64,000 nucleotides of DNA from Diprion similis (lineage: Eukaryota; Arthropoda; Insecta; Hymenoptera; Diprionidae): NCBI RefSeq assembly GCF_021155765.1, contig NC_060106.1, positions 18,936,031 through 19,000,030 on the forward strand. Direction: 5' to 3'. Below, in pieces: positions 14,409-28,100 of the stretch (positions are counted from its first letter, which is position 1; each line of letters opens with the position of its first letter). Made by a program: the position numbers and the translations under genes. The notes beneath the pieces were generated by a model, which saw only the letters and a program-made list of their open reading frames with translations, searched no databases and had not been told where the DNA came from.

Positions 14409-17400
14409 GGTATATGTGAAGTGTATAGTTGGAGAACATTCGTACAAAGCTATATACGTATATAATATATAATCGTTACTATAGATTATATACTTTCTAG
14501 AAAGTCTTAATCAATTAATAGTATATATGTAGGTATAGGTATATATGCATTATATGGTGAACGTACATACATGTATATAGAGAGGATAATGTACGTGATG
14601 TATATAGTTGTATATGGGTGATGAGTATAGGTATATATGTAATATATGTAGTATATTAATAACGATAGGAAGAATAATAATAACGGTGATAATACATATA
14701 TATGATCAGAATAAGACGTTGAGTAAGAAGAATAAGAAGAAGAAGAAAAATATGATGATAAATATAAATAATAATAATGATAATAATAATAATAATCATA
14801 CAATTATATTATCGAAGAGAAACGAGTCGTGGAAAATTGCCACCAAGTGATTTCAACAATTATACTAACCCCGCTAAGAACTTGGTTCATTTTCTATTTA
14901 AAAAAGTCTTAATATCATAGCTCAATTAATTATCTCGACAAAAGCGATATCGTCGGGTGATATTTTAGAAATCATTTTGTGCAACTATAACAATAATAAC
15001 GATAATAAAAACAAGAACAAGAAAAACAACAGTTAACAATAATAATAATAATAATAATAGTAGTGATAATGGTCGACATTCAGTGATTGATGTATTACAT
15101 ATATTTGTGTACATGTGTTACACATACATAAACGCTAAAGTGCAGGGTTGAACATTCCGTACATATATGATAATGTATTGTATGGATACATATATGTATA
15201 TTTATATGTATATTCATATTTGATAATTGATCAGAAATTACGATCTATGCAATGTATGTATAAATACACACGAACAACGATCCGTTTGATAGATAAATGT
15301 CACGATTTTGCGTGTGTGTGTGTGTGTGTGTGCGTGCGTGTATATGAATATGCACATATATGAAGATTAATTATATAGTAATTGTTTATACACCGCTGAT
15401 TGTCAGACGATATATATGTATATATGTATATAATATTATGTTATATAGCTGTATAAAGTATATCACGTATAATTAAATTTGCTCACTTGCCTCATGTGTT
15501 ATCGTTACAATGACAAGTCGTAGGTATTTAATTATTCGTCAAGTAAGTAGTACATACCTATGTATTAACGAGGTTTCTGTACGTATACCTACGCGGTGTA
15601 TCGCAAATACGCGAGACGGGATTTATGGTAAATAAAATGACCAACAACCCGGTTGTATAAAGCTTTTCTTAATTGACGAGATTTGCAAAATACGGATAAA
15701 CTTCGCACCGCTTATGAGGTAAAAAGAAAAGAAAATGAAGAAGAAAAAAAGCAACAACAAACAAAGACAGAGAATAATTATTCCGAGGTTTGAAAGCGCG
15801 GCGACGATATTCACTCGCCGAGAAAAATTTGCAATTCTTGATATAAATATATATATATATATATTATGTAAAAGATTTACTGAAAGTAAGCGATAAGCGC
15901 GCGTTTATATCAAGGCAGCGGTTACAATAAATTACGTGTTCGTTAATATTTAAACAGAACAATGCAGATTGTTAATGATTAACGTGGGTTGAATCGTCAT
16001 TCGCACATGCAAAAATCATCGACGATCTCAATCAATGTTGTATGCATGTATTTCGTAAATGCAATTTACGCATTCTGTCTTTCTATGTTTAAATTTACAC
16101 GTCGATTTCCTAAATTTTTATTCATTTTTCAATAACGATATAAAACGTTCTTGACTGTCTTGACAGTTCTAGATAAGAAAAAAAATAAATAAATAAAAAT
16201 TATTATTTCTGGAATCGACAAAATGAAAAAAATTGAAGAAGGGAAATAAAATAATTTAAACAATTGACGGTTAAATTAAATGAGTTTGATAAAAATTGCT
16301 AAATTTTCGATAAAAAAAATTATTAAAAACTTGTGTCATTAGATCGTTGCCTTGTTAGGTATCATAGGTGTAGATAAACAAGGAATTGTTTAATTATTGT
16401 GTAGCTTTTGTTAATCGGGGTTAAGTATCTGTAAACGGTGAAATATCTGCACTTCGAACGAATTCAAAATGCGATATGATCTACAAATACGTGTAGAGTT
16501 ATGCGGTTGTAATGCACAATTATTCAAATGTATATATTGATTATACACATAAATCTGTGCACAATCTAAACTATATATTCCGATACTCGGCAGTGAAGAA
16601 CGCGGCGACGCGATGCTGCGTCAAAAAATAATTATAATCGGTGCTGTAATTGCAAATTAAGGAAAAAGGAAGAAATAAATCAATAAATAAATAATTAGGT
16701 ACGCTGTTCGAGTAACTGAAGTGAAAAACTGAAAAGGCATTTGATTTTTGCTCTTATTGCACGGTGTAGTAAAATTGATATAAGAAGAAACGTAATAGAT
16801 CAATAAATCAATGAATTAGTTAGTGCATATTAGAGATATGCGATTAATCGATCAAGTGTGGCATTCGATCAATTGTTTTTCCGATTGATCGCTTGATAGA
16901 ATATCCCGATCGAATGAACTGCCGATGAATCTATTGATCGAAAAAACAATCAATTGATTGAATCAAAATTTCGATTAATCAAAGACAATCAATTGATGAA
17001 CTAAAATTTCGATTAATCGATTGATCGATATCATGTATATTTATATATATAAACAATCGTCGATAGTCGCCGCGTCCTGTTTCCGAGTATTCTTCATCTC
17101 TTTCTCGAAACTTTTTCCATTTTAAGATCAATTAATTATTTATTCGTCAAGTTGGTTTCTTTCTCTAATTTTTTTTTGTTTTTGTTAATTTTTCTTATAC
17201 TCGTATTATTCATTTTTTTCTTTTCAATCTCTTTCTTGTTGTAATGTAAAGTGTACCTGGTCAGTCCTCCGTGGAAGGGACTGGGCTCGCAGTTCTCTGG
17301 GTGGCAATTTTTGGTTTTGTTGAGATGTCGGGGTGAGTGACGAAAAGGCGGATGTGGGCGATATTCCTGCGAGGGTCGCTATCATCTTACCACCTACACA

Positions 17401-17515
17401 TCCAAAGCAGCTCATTCCACGCATCCGAACAGCATATATCGTACATTTTTCGCATTTATCTTTTCTCTCTTTCTTTCTTTATTTATTTTTTTCTTTCTTT
17501 CTCATGTCAATTTTC

Positions 17516-17552
<37 letters not shown>

Positions 17553-18842
17553 TTTACACACAAACTGTGTATAAATTTCTAATATTTTCCATATTATTAT
17601 TATTTGTATGCGTGTGTGTGGGTGTGTGTGTGTGCGCGCGTGTGGTTTGTTTTCATTTTTCGTTTTTCCTTTCTGTCTGTATTTTTCTCATCCTTTTCAA
17701 TATCGTTCAGAGAAAAGTTACGCGACGATACATTTTCCATTAAATTTTCTCCTACGTGTTGTACAACGGTAAGAGAAATAATAATTGAAGATAAAAATAT
17801 ATGTTGTATGTACTTGGGGAGAAAAAAAAAAAAAAAAAAAAAATTATACCAGAATATAATCTACGGAAAGATTTTCAAATTCCAATTGTGTGTTTCATTG
17901 TTAATTCCCATAGAGTGATTCTGAAATCGACGTTTTTTTTTTTTTTGTTTCTCTTCTTATTATAAATATATATATATATATATGATATACGTAACGTGCG
18001 TGAGAAAAAAAAAGGATGCTTTTTGTTTCAAGGTTTTTTTTTTCAAAACCATAGACATAAATTTCAATAAGAAAACTTGTGGTGGTGGTGGTGGTGTTTG
18101 TGGTAAATTTGGATAGACGAGACGAAACAGAGAAAAGATTGCATAGTAAAAATGTAGAAAGAAAATAGTGATAATAACAATAATAATACTAATAATAATA
18201 ACAAGAGCAATAATTGTAACAATAATAATACATCGCGTGTCACACGAAGTATGTTATTTTCGTATCTTGATAATAACAATATTAGTAATAATAAGTATAT
18301 AAAGTTGTGTGCATGGATCGCGGTGTTTAAAAAATTTCCGCTTCGATGAAATTATATGTGAGTGTGTGTATGCGTGTGTTTCCTTTTTTTAAAAAAAAAA
18401 CACTCATGTGCATATAATGTTTATAAGGTCGTGTTATATTCAAAGGATAATCATTTAGTATATCTAAATATGTATCCACATGATAAGCGACCAATAAAGA
18501 TCCTTCGAATATTATTTCGGATGCCACACAAAGCCACGTTGACTCCACCTAAAACCTAACAGGCTAACAGGCGCTCTATTATATTGTACAAAAGTGCAGG
18601 ACATAATTAAACGGGGATCTGAAGAAGAAACAAAAAATAAATTTTTATACGAAAAAGAAAATTATTTCTCCAACTGAAAACAAAAGAAAAAAAAAAAAAA
18701 AAAACAAACCAATCGTAATTGCACCTATATGTGTATATATATAAATTTCAAAATTATTTATACGTATTATACATAAATATATATATTTACAGAGACGAAG
18801 TAAGTGATTTGGAAGAAAAAAAACTTTTTACCAAATCGGATA

Positions 18843-18873
<31 letters not shown>

Positions 18874-21019
18874 CATAACGACACTTTTAAATTTCTACCT
18901 TTTCACCCCCGCTTTGATTTTGATTAAAGTTGTACTAACAATTCATTAACATTCACCCCCAGGAGGCGGGATACTGGCTTCATTATTTATGCAAATATAT
19001 TCGAAAGTCGATATTCAAGTGTAGACCAATGAGTTTCCTCCGCGAGCTCAGAACTGACTGCTTTATTAGACTGAGGGTCTTGAATTTTTTTTTTTTCTGA
19101 AAAAAGAAAAGTGAGCCACTGGAGGAAGTTCACGAACAACGATTTTTTAAATGAAAAATGATGGTCAGAGAAAAAAAAAAAATTCTAACAATTTCTTCAC
19201 GAATGAATTATATGGATTTATTTTTTAAAGTATATAAACAAAATTTGCAACTAATTCAAGTTTACTTCGTATCTGGAAATACAAAAAAGCGTTGCAGAGA
19301 AAAAGAGTGTAATAATAATAACGATAACAAACACGGTCTGAATACTTAGTTATTAGATTTAACGTTTGAATTAGAACTTTTGATCCGAAAGAAAGAAGAA
19401 TTTTTTCTTCAATAATTACATACGATCGTCAAATTAAGTGTAGCAATTTCGTTTTTCGTTTTTTTTTTTTCGTACGATTTTCTTTATCATAAAGAAGAAA
19501 CAAGAGTTGAATACGAGGTGGAAAGGTGAAAAAAAAAAAAGAAAAAAACTGAATTTGATGAAATAAAAATTAAAGAAAAAGATTTCAAAAAAGCGTCAAT
19601 TCGTTACATCTACATGATAAATATACATATATATTGATAATGAAAATGTATATGCGATGTGCGGGTATGAATTATGTATGATACACATAGGCACTACGAC
19701 ATTTTTTTTTTTTTTTTTTTACTCCTTTCTTCCATGACTCCAATCATTTTCGAATTTCTCATCTGATATTCTTACGATCTTTCGATTCAATTTTCAACGT
19801 AGAACAAATGCATTTTACGACAATTTTGAACGCGATTACGAGGTAAATAAAATTCTGAAAACGATCGAAATGAGAAAAAAAAAAGAAAACAAAAAAAAAA
19901 AAATTGCAACACGAATTTGAAAAAAGAAAAAAGAACAACATTAAATTGGGAGACGAAAAAAAAAACCGCCAACAACAACAACAACAGACAAACGAAAAGA
20001 AAGGAAAAAAATAAATTCTACACGTTGTATTTCTGTGATACAGTGAGAGGAATTTTTCAGAGGACTTGACGAACAAATTTGACAAAAATCGCGAATAACA
20101 ATTGGGGGAAAAAAAAAAAAAAAAAAACGACTGAAAAGTATAATTCTCAACGATATAAAAGAAAAATATTAATGATTTCGATATAATGATCGGAATCACA
20201 GAGAGCAATCAACTACTCAAGCGACTATTTTTTTTTTTTTTTATATACATATACAGTCAAACATTGATCAATTTCAACAAATGGAATAATCATAATAATG
20301 ATAGTAGTAGTAGTAGTAGTAGTAATAGTAGTGATGATAATAATAATGATGATGTTGATGATGATAACAGTGATAATACGATAACTGATTTGAGAAAAAT
20401 AAAGAAACATATATATGTATACACATACGCACGTATACGCGTGTATGCGTGTGAAAAATAATTCACGCGCATACGCAGCAGACATGTTACATATGTATAT
20501 AAGTATATTATATGTATAAATATAGTTTAATGAATATATGTATATCACAGGTAGAGAGATATGGTTAAGAACCTGCTTCTGCGCCATGGATTGCATCTGC
20601 TGGAACATAATCCGCTCCTCTTCCTTGCCTACAACAATAGAAGCCAATTCGCTCTGCAAAAGTTTTTTTTTTTTATTTTTTTTTAATTTTTTTTTTTTTT
20701 TTTTTTTAAGTCAATTTTTTGTTTTTTTCTCATCCTTTGACTTGGAAAAAATTTCACCACACGATAAACACACACCGACTATTTATTCCCTCTTCGGCTA
20801 TCGAAATTACCCTTTTTACTGACCACCGCAAGTAATTGTATAAAATTATATATATATATATATATATATACCTACATACATATCAATCACATGTTGATTC
20901 TCGATATTTTCGGAAGAAAAAAAAAAAAAAAAAAAAAAAAATGTATTTCTCACGTGAACGAAATTTATTGTTAAACATTCGCTGTTACGCATAAAAATAG
21001 AAAATAATGATAATAACAA

Positions 21020-21054
<35 letters not shown>

Positions 21055-23412
21055 CGCTTCATCAAGTTTATCCTGATAAATTCAAAATGAAAAGATACTA
21101 TCGTTTCTGTACGATTATTATACTTGTACGATATAATTAAAGACATCGATTGAAGTAATCGTTTGCGTTTTGACCCTTAAGTAAAAAAAAAAAAAAATAA
21201 ATATTAATAGAAAAAAAAAAAAAACACCGTTATCAAAATTTTTTAGTATCATACGTTTAAAGTTTTGGTTTCCGCGCTAGTCGATTTTAATCAATCGTGC
21301 AGGATAATAACAATAACAATAACAACAACAACAATAATAATAATAATGAAACAAAGATTGACGTAAAATTTATTAACCGCGACGTTAATATTCGAGAAAA
21401 ATATTATATCGTTTACCGATAAAGTCCCGCACGTACATATATGTATATATAATAATATATATATATATATATATATAAAGTAACGTAAAGAATAGACGAG
21501 TACATAGAATAAAATAGTTATGTATACATATATATCATGTAGACAGTTATGAGAGGCGATATAATATTATGGACACGTATAAAGTGTATACACGTAAAAA
21601 GCGTGTCCCGTCATCGTCGAAGTGAGGATCCTAAAATCTTATACACAGAATCCTGAAAAAAATGTTGGAGCGATAAATTTTAAGAGCGTAATAAAACAAA
21701 AGACAACAATGAAAGAAAAAAAAAAAAAAAAACAGAATACGGAATACAGAAAAAAAAAAACCGTAACCGTAATAAAGCACACATTAGCAAAACGGAAATA
21801 CCACAAGGCTCTTTCGAACTAATCAGCTTGTGGTTTTTTTTTTTCTCTAATCATTTTTTTTAAATTTTTTTCTTTTTTCTGCTCTGTCTTTCAAAACTTT
21901 GGTCAGAGACAAACGTAATAGAAATAAACTGCTGCTGCTGCTGCTGATGTTGCTGCTGTTGCTACATTCATTTACTCATTCATTCATGAATGTTGATGGA
22001 TTATGCGGTGGTGAAATGGTGTCGTTTTCTGCTACTAACAGCTGTGGTAGGATATAGCCTAAGCTCTAAATATTCGTGAATACCTGAGCGTACGGTTAAA
22101 GAAGTTTGTTTGGACAAAAAATCGATACTTTTATTAAACAAATTGCGTCAAGGACGCGCATAGAGTATTTGTCTAATTTTAATATTTCTAAGATGCGAAG
22201 AGATCTTTACAAAAATACTGAGAATAAAAAAAAAACTGTCATTGCAAACAATTACTTAGATTTCAAATAGCGTCAAAATGGTTTTTTTTTCCCCATTACG
22301 TTGGCATCGATAGGTATATTAAATTTTGTTGAAAATAATACGAGAGATCTTTGAAATGACTGTAGAAAAGATTTCTGTTCGTAAATCTTTTTCAACATAA
22401 TTCCAGAATTTTTCATCTTTCTATTTTCAACGTGACATAGGCTAAACGAATTGAGGAAAAGTATCGATTTTTGGCAAACCAATTTCCTTAATATAACTAA
22501 TAATGAGTAAACATATGAGCGTAAAATTATAATAAACAATTGGACGGGAATAGTTATATATATATATATATACGTAGATGGGAATAACAATACCTGTAAC
22601 TAAGAAAATCATGTGTGTCACAGCAATAACAAAATGATAATAGAATAAAAATTAATGTCAACGTATCGTCGACGCCAGTCTGCAATTGTTTCTTTTTCGC
22701 TTATATCCGTTCTAGTCTTTTACGCGTTTTTCTCTCCAATTTTTCAACAATAAAAAGACCTTTCAATCCTTGAATTACAATACTGAGTAATAATAAATGC
22801 TAGATATTTAAATACGAACGTAAAGCCTGTACATAAATATTCTTCATATACCCAATTCCAAACGAAACGATACTTCCGTACTTTTAATTATCGATTGATT
22901 TTTTTCAAACATTCTCTGGTAACCTTGCGGGTGATGAAAATATGAATAACAGTTTGAAAAAGAGAGAAAAAGAAAACAAAAAATTGAGGCAACGATTTAA
23001 AAAATAGAAGACAAACAAAAAAAAAAAAAAACGTCGCCCTACTCTAAAATATATAATTTCGGAAACCAAACGTTACTTTTTTGTTTTAGTCAAATCTTGT
23101 TTAATAAGAATAAATTTAGATGTTTTTTAGACGTTTTGATAAAAAAAAATGACAGGTCAATCAAATGTGATTGAAAAATAAAAAAATTTGTAAAATTTTT
23201 CACTTCCAACCTTTTTCAGGGCGCGTATTTAATTTGAGAAAAATCTTTACTGAAATTCAAAAATCTCATGGTCAAACGTTTAGCGGAGTTCTCGCGAAAT
23301 ACCCTATATATATATACACCCTCTGTATAATAATCTTCATGGGCGGGAGGGTGTTTTTGCGAAAATACCCCGAGGGCTTTGAAAGACGGTAAATCGCGAT
23401 GCCCCCTACCTC

Positions 23413-23452
<40 letters not shown>

Positions 23453-25102
23453 GGCAGGCATCAGGGTAAATACTAGTTAGTGTTTCGCCCCGTGTGTACC
23501 GACCCTTAACTCGTCGAGGTCGGCTTAATACCAAAGTCTAGCTGCGAAACGTGATGGGACTGTTGGTTGGCTGCTGTGACCTCATTCCCTATCTTTTCTC
23601 TTCTCTTCTCTTCTCTTTTCGTTCCCGTCAAGTCTTCATGTACCTACCCACGTATTTATACATATATATATATATGTGTGTGCGCGTGCGTGTGTGCGTG
23701 TGTACGTAGAACCGAACCTACATATCAAAGATGGCAGGTAAATAGGTACAAGCGAATCGTTCCCCGTTGGGTAATACGAAATTCTTGAAATATCTGCGGG
23801 GACGTGGATACCATCCCCGTTTCTCTATGGGTATATATCTGTGATATGAATTCAACTACACAAACCGCAGGAATCCAGCTTCCCGAGATATTACTAGGAA
23901 ATTTTGATACCCTCTGACGAAAGCTAGGATCAGCAGATTGATTATTATATATTAACATTGTTAACCCTTTGAGTGATGGAGGTAAGTATTCTTATTTTTT
24001 TTTGGGAATGTTTAAAGAACTTGGCTTTCCGGTTTTTTGCTAGTTCTGATAGTATATTAACAAGCTTTTTATGCAACATGTTTTATATAAGTTATGAGCT
24101 TTTGAGATCGCTGATTAAGAATCTGAATCCGGGTTTTTAAAAATTCAAGACGGCGGATACAATATGGTAGGACGAAAACTTAAAATTCGATTGAATCCGG
24201 AGTAAAAACTATGTCCAGGGGTTTTTGGGCTCGCTGATAACGAATCTGAAATCAGATTTTTAAAATTCACCGTTACGAATCCAATCAGCGAGCCTGAAAA
24301 ACCTCTGCATAAAGTTTTTTGACCGTATTCGATCGAATTTGAAATTCACGTCCGCCATATTGGATCTGCAATCTTTAATTTTATTAAATCTTATTCCAGA
24401 TTCGTAATCAGTGACCCCAAAACACATAAAATGCTATCCAGAAACCTAATTCAAAGCACTTCTGTTGAAAATATTAGAAACAGTGTAATTCAATTATTTA
24501 AATTAAAAAATTGATATCATCGTACATTGAAGTTTAAATAAAAAAACTTAGCAGTGTCAATCAGTGTGCAAGTTACAGTTGTAAATTTCACAAGAAGTTT
24601 AATAAATTTGAAAAAAAATTTCAAATACAATTTACACCCTGATTGCAACAAGTGTAAATGTATTTTTTTTTTTTTTTTTTTTTGTTTTCATCGCAATTCA
24701 ATTTTTCAAAATAGTTACCAGCCATCGAAATTTGTAATTTCTAACCCAACCGAAACATGGCGTTCGTCAAAGGTAGGTACTCGGGGGAATTTCATTACAA
24801 AAATATCTGTGCTAGACTAGACCAACTAGATACGCGGTGCATTTTATCCCGGATCCTCCCGGCGTCTGGGGTTTTAATCTAATTGCAGGGAAAAATACGA
24901 GCTCTTTCCATGCCGCATGAAAATGTCGTCTGCAATTTCATTTTCCCTCCTCGATTCACTTTGCTCTCTCTCTCTCTCTCCATGGAATGTAACACACATT
25001 TTCCGGCATAGAGCGGCAAACTATGAAACGTTACTAATTATACGAATAACTCATAAATAAACAGCTTATAAAATTGCAACTAATTTTCGCTATTTTATTA
25101 TC

Positions 25103-25135
<33 letters not shown>

Positions 25136-28100
25136 AAAGTGAAAAATTCACCCCATATTTTGGAAATTTCCAAATTACTTTTGAAACGGTAGATATTTCC
25201 AAGTTACAAAAAACTCGAAGAGAAAAAAAAAGAAAAACTAATTTTGTTGCGAAAAGTGGTTTGATCCTTGTCTGAAATTTTTAGCAGAATTTAAGGAGGT
25301 CGCGGTAAGTAACGCGGAGTTGAAATTTCCGCGTCTGAAGGAAGGAAACGAGGCGACGAGATGCTGACCCGGATTCCTAAAATTCTCAGCACAATTCCAA
25401 GGCACGGAATTGCAAGTCGGATGATTCTACATAGGTGTAAGAATCGTGCAGATTGGATATCGAGTAAATTTTGCACACTCGTTTTAAAACGATAAATTCA
25501 TCGCAAACCCGCAACAGAGTGTAAAAAATACGAAAGATTTTGAATGTTGATTAGCTTTAATAATAATGTATTACACTTTTAATAAATCAATGGCTGAAAA
25601 CTTGGATGATTATATATTTATGTAGAATATTATTGATCGATTCGTCTTTACGATAAAAACGTAATAATTAAGAAACAAGACACGAAAGGTATAATAAATT
25701 TTTACTGTTGTATAAAGAATAAAAAAAAAAAAAAGAAAAAAAATTGTCATTTCCGTTGTTATTTAAACGAATCTGCAATATCTCAGGCATTATATATATA
25801 TATGTATTACAACATAGGGCCAAGCGTTTAATTAAAACAGTCGAAGTGCTTTTCATTTTTCATTCCTTCACGGGTATAATTAATACCAAAGTTTTATAAG
25901 CGACGAATATATAAATATATATATATGTATAACGTGTAATCCGGTGTAACTTACAAAATCACATCGGCGTGATCGTTTTCTTCAATCACAGTCATTATGC
26001 AGGATATTTTTTCATCCCTCACAGTTCCGCGGGTTATTAATAAAGTAAACAAAAGAGTGAAACCTTTGTTCGAATACCTTTTCACCCTCTTTAATTTAAT
26101 ATTTCACTTTCTACAATATCGGCAAGGTTACCAGAGTATCGTTTGTACACAAAAATTTTCATAAGCCGAGAACTGATTAAAAACAAACAATCGAGAATAA
26201 AAAAAAAAAAAATCACAACGAGACACTTTTATTCCACACACATAACGCGATACAACAACAAATCGATTTGAATTTATACTTTTATGAGATTTAATTGTCA
26301 CGTAAGAAAGAAAAAAATTTAATTTCTTTTTTCATTTTCATCTTAAAACATCGTAAAAGTAAAAGAAAAAACGAAAAACAACGTACGTACGTACATAATT
26401 TTTAGTAAAATATAATTCTTTTCACAAATGTCTCACCCATTCCTTTGTTCTGAAGCATCTCCAGGAGCTTTTTAATACTTTCGTCTCTCGCCTGGAGGGT
26501 TTGCTTCTGAGTTTCTATCCTCAATTCAAGCTCCTGAAACAGAAAGTTATAAAAAAAAAAAAAAAATTGGTAAATCGAATTCAAGAACCCTCCACCCCCA
26601 AATATTTTATCTTACTCTAAAATTTCAGGTATTGGCAAAGAATTATTTGCTTCTAAAGAAAGAAATTCAGTGTAAATGAATTTTCTGTGTATCCGATTTG
26701 TCTTCGTTGCGATAAACGTTCAACGGGTATAATAATAACAACAATAAAAACAAAAAACGTAGCAGATTAGTAAGATAAAATTTTTTTGATACCGTCCGAG
26801 GTAGTTTTGACTAAGATAAAATTTATAAAACTGGTGGAATCGTCCAAATTCCACTGAATAAAAAAATAATTAACCAGTTAAACAATCGACCGATGAACAA
26901 GTTTTTCCTCCACGATGTTAGAACCCGTGAAAACATCGAATCCGTAACTCTATTGTCACGTCTTGTATAATTATCGATGAGGTTGGTTACACCTGGAGGG
27001 AAGGAAGGGAAAGTTAACAAATTTGTCGCCTCTCTTTGACGGCGTCGAAGCAACGAAGGGGAAATAATTAGGTGTAGGTACTAAAATTGATCGAGGTCAC
27101 GACTTTCGACTTCCCGTCACTTTACTTCCGCTTCCTTAGTTGAAACCGCTTGTGAAGGTAATTTGGCAACATTGCATTATGGGTACATGTAAAACACACG
27201 ATCATGGTGACCATCGATTACCAATGGTTTGATCGTCGTCATTTACGCCCCATTGTTGGGACATGATCAGGAAATTAGGAATCGCCATTGGCTCGTGGAA
27301 ATTACACTACGACTGATCAATCAATGATCGATAACAGTCACTGACTGATCTCAAGTAGAAACGAGCGATTATCAATTCGGTTGTTCGAAGTTTGGTTGTT
27401 CACGCTTTCCTTCGGCTTTATATTATTTATAACCGAAAACTAATGATTTTAGTTTTGCTTTTAATGTCAAGGGTTTTTCCCTCGTTTATTGCTTTTGTAT
27501 TGTAAAAGCTTGACTTTCACAAGTTATTTCTGTAACGGGTCCACAACGTTGAAATGAAGATTTTGTTCGATCTTTTTTTCTTACTAAGTGTCGGATTTGA
27601 ATTGAGCCACGTGAATATCGGACACCACGTACATCGAATAACAATATTTCTCAATTTCTCTCTCACAACAGCTGGTGCTTGAAATAAATTCATTGAAGTG
27701 AAGCAAGTACCTGCACTTGTTATCTCTCATACACTTGTGGTAGAGTGAAGAGATCAATTAACGCTTCTAAACGAGCTTAACATAATTAAACACAAGACGA
27801 TGGTAAAAAAAATGTTGGTTCACGATTCACGATCAGGCCAAATAAGTTAAGTAACCGGAAATATCTGTTCCTTGGTTTTGTTCAAAGGCATCCGTATGCG
27901 TAACGTGAAAACGAAACGTGACCAACGTGATACGGAAAGCGGAAGAAAACAAGAAGAAGAAGAAAAAATCTAGAATCTCGACAAAGTAATAAACGACGAT
28001 GATCAAACGAGCAGCGAAAGTGCCCCGGAAGGTCTGCATAATTTGGAGGTCAGCCAAAAACCGACCAGTTGCTCTCTCAAGTCAGCAGGGTTTTAGAGGC

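Larger units (their letters stand above)
11416..20572 (-). other. brp: brp intron 4 (9.2 kb)
   Basis: It holds a 15-G run (12781-12795), CT/T-rich tracts (12859-13052), a self-complementary ATCG repeat (13086-13107), (TA)n at 13929-13975 and (AAT)n at 14190-14238. It also contains a palindrome-rich repeat (16580-17091) and the possible 43-codon cassette at 17257-17385. Confidence 0.6.

Noticed and set aside
19759..20208. 149-codon minus-strand frame
   Set aside because: Almost entirely Phe/Ser from A/T tracts.
23290..23370. TATATATACACCCTCTGTAT-type motif often seen at insect transposon ends
   Set aside because: Only a short match next to a TA run; no paired end was found within the window.
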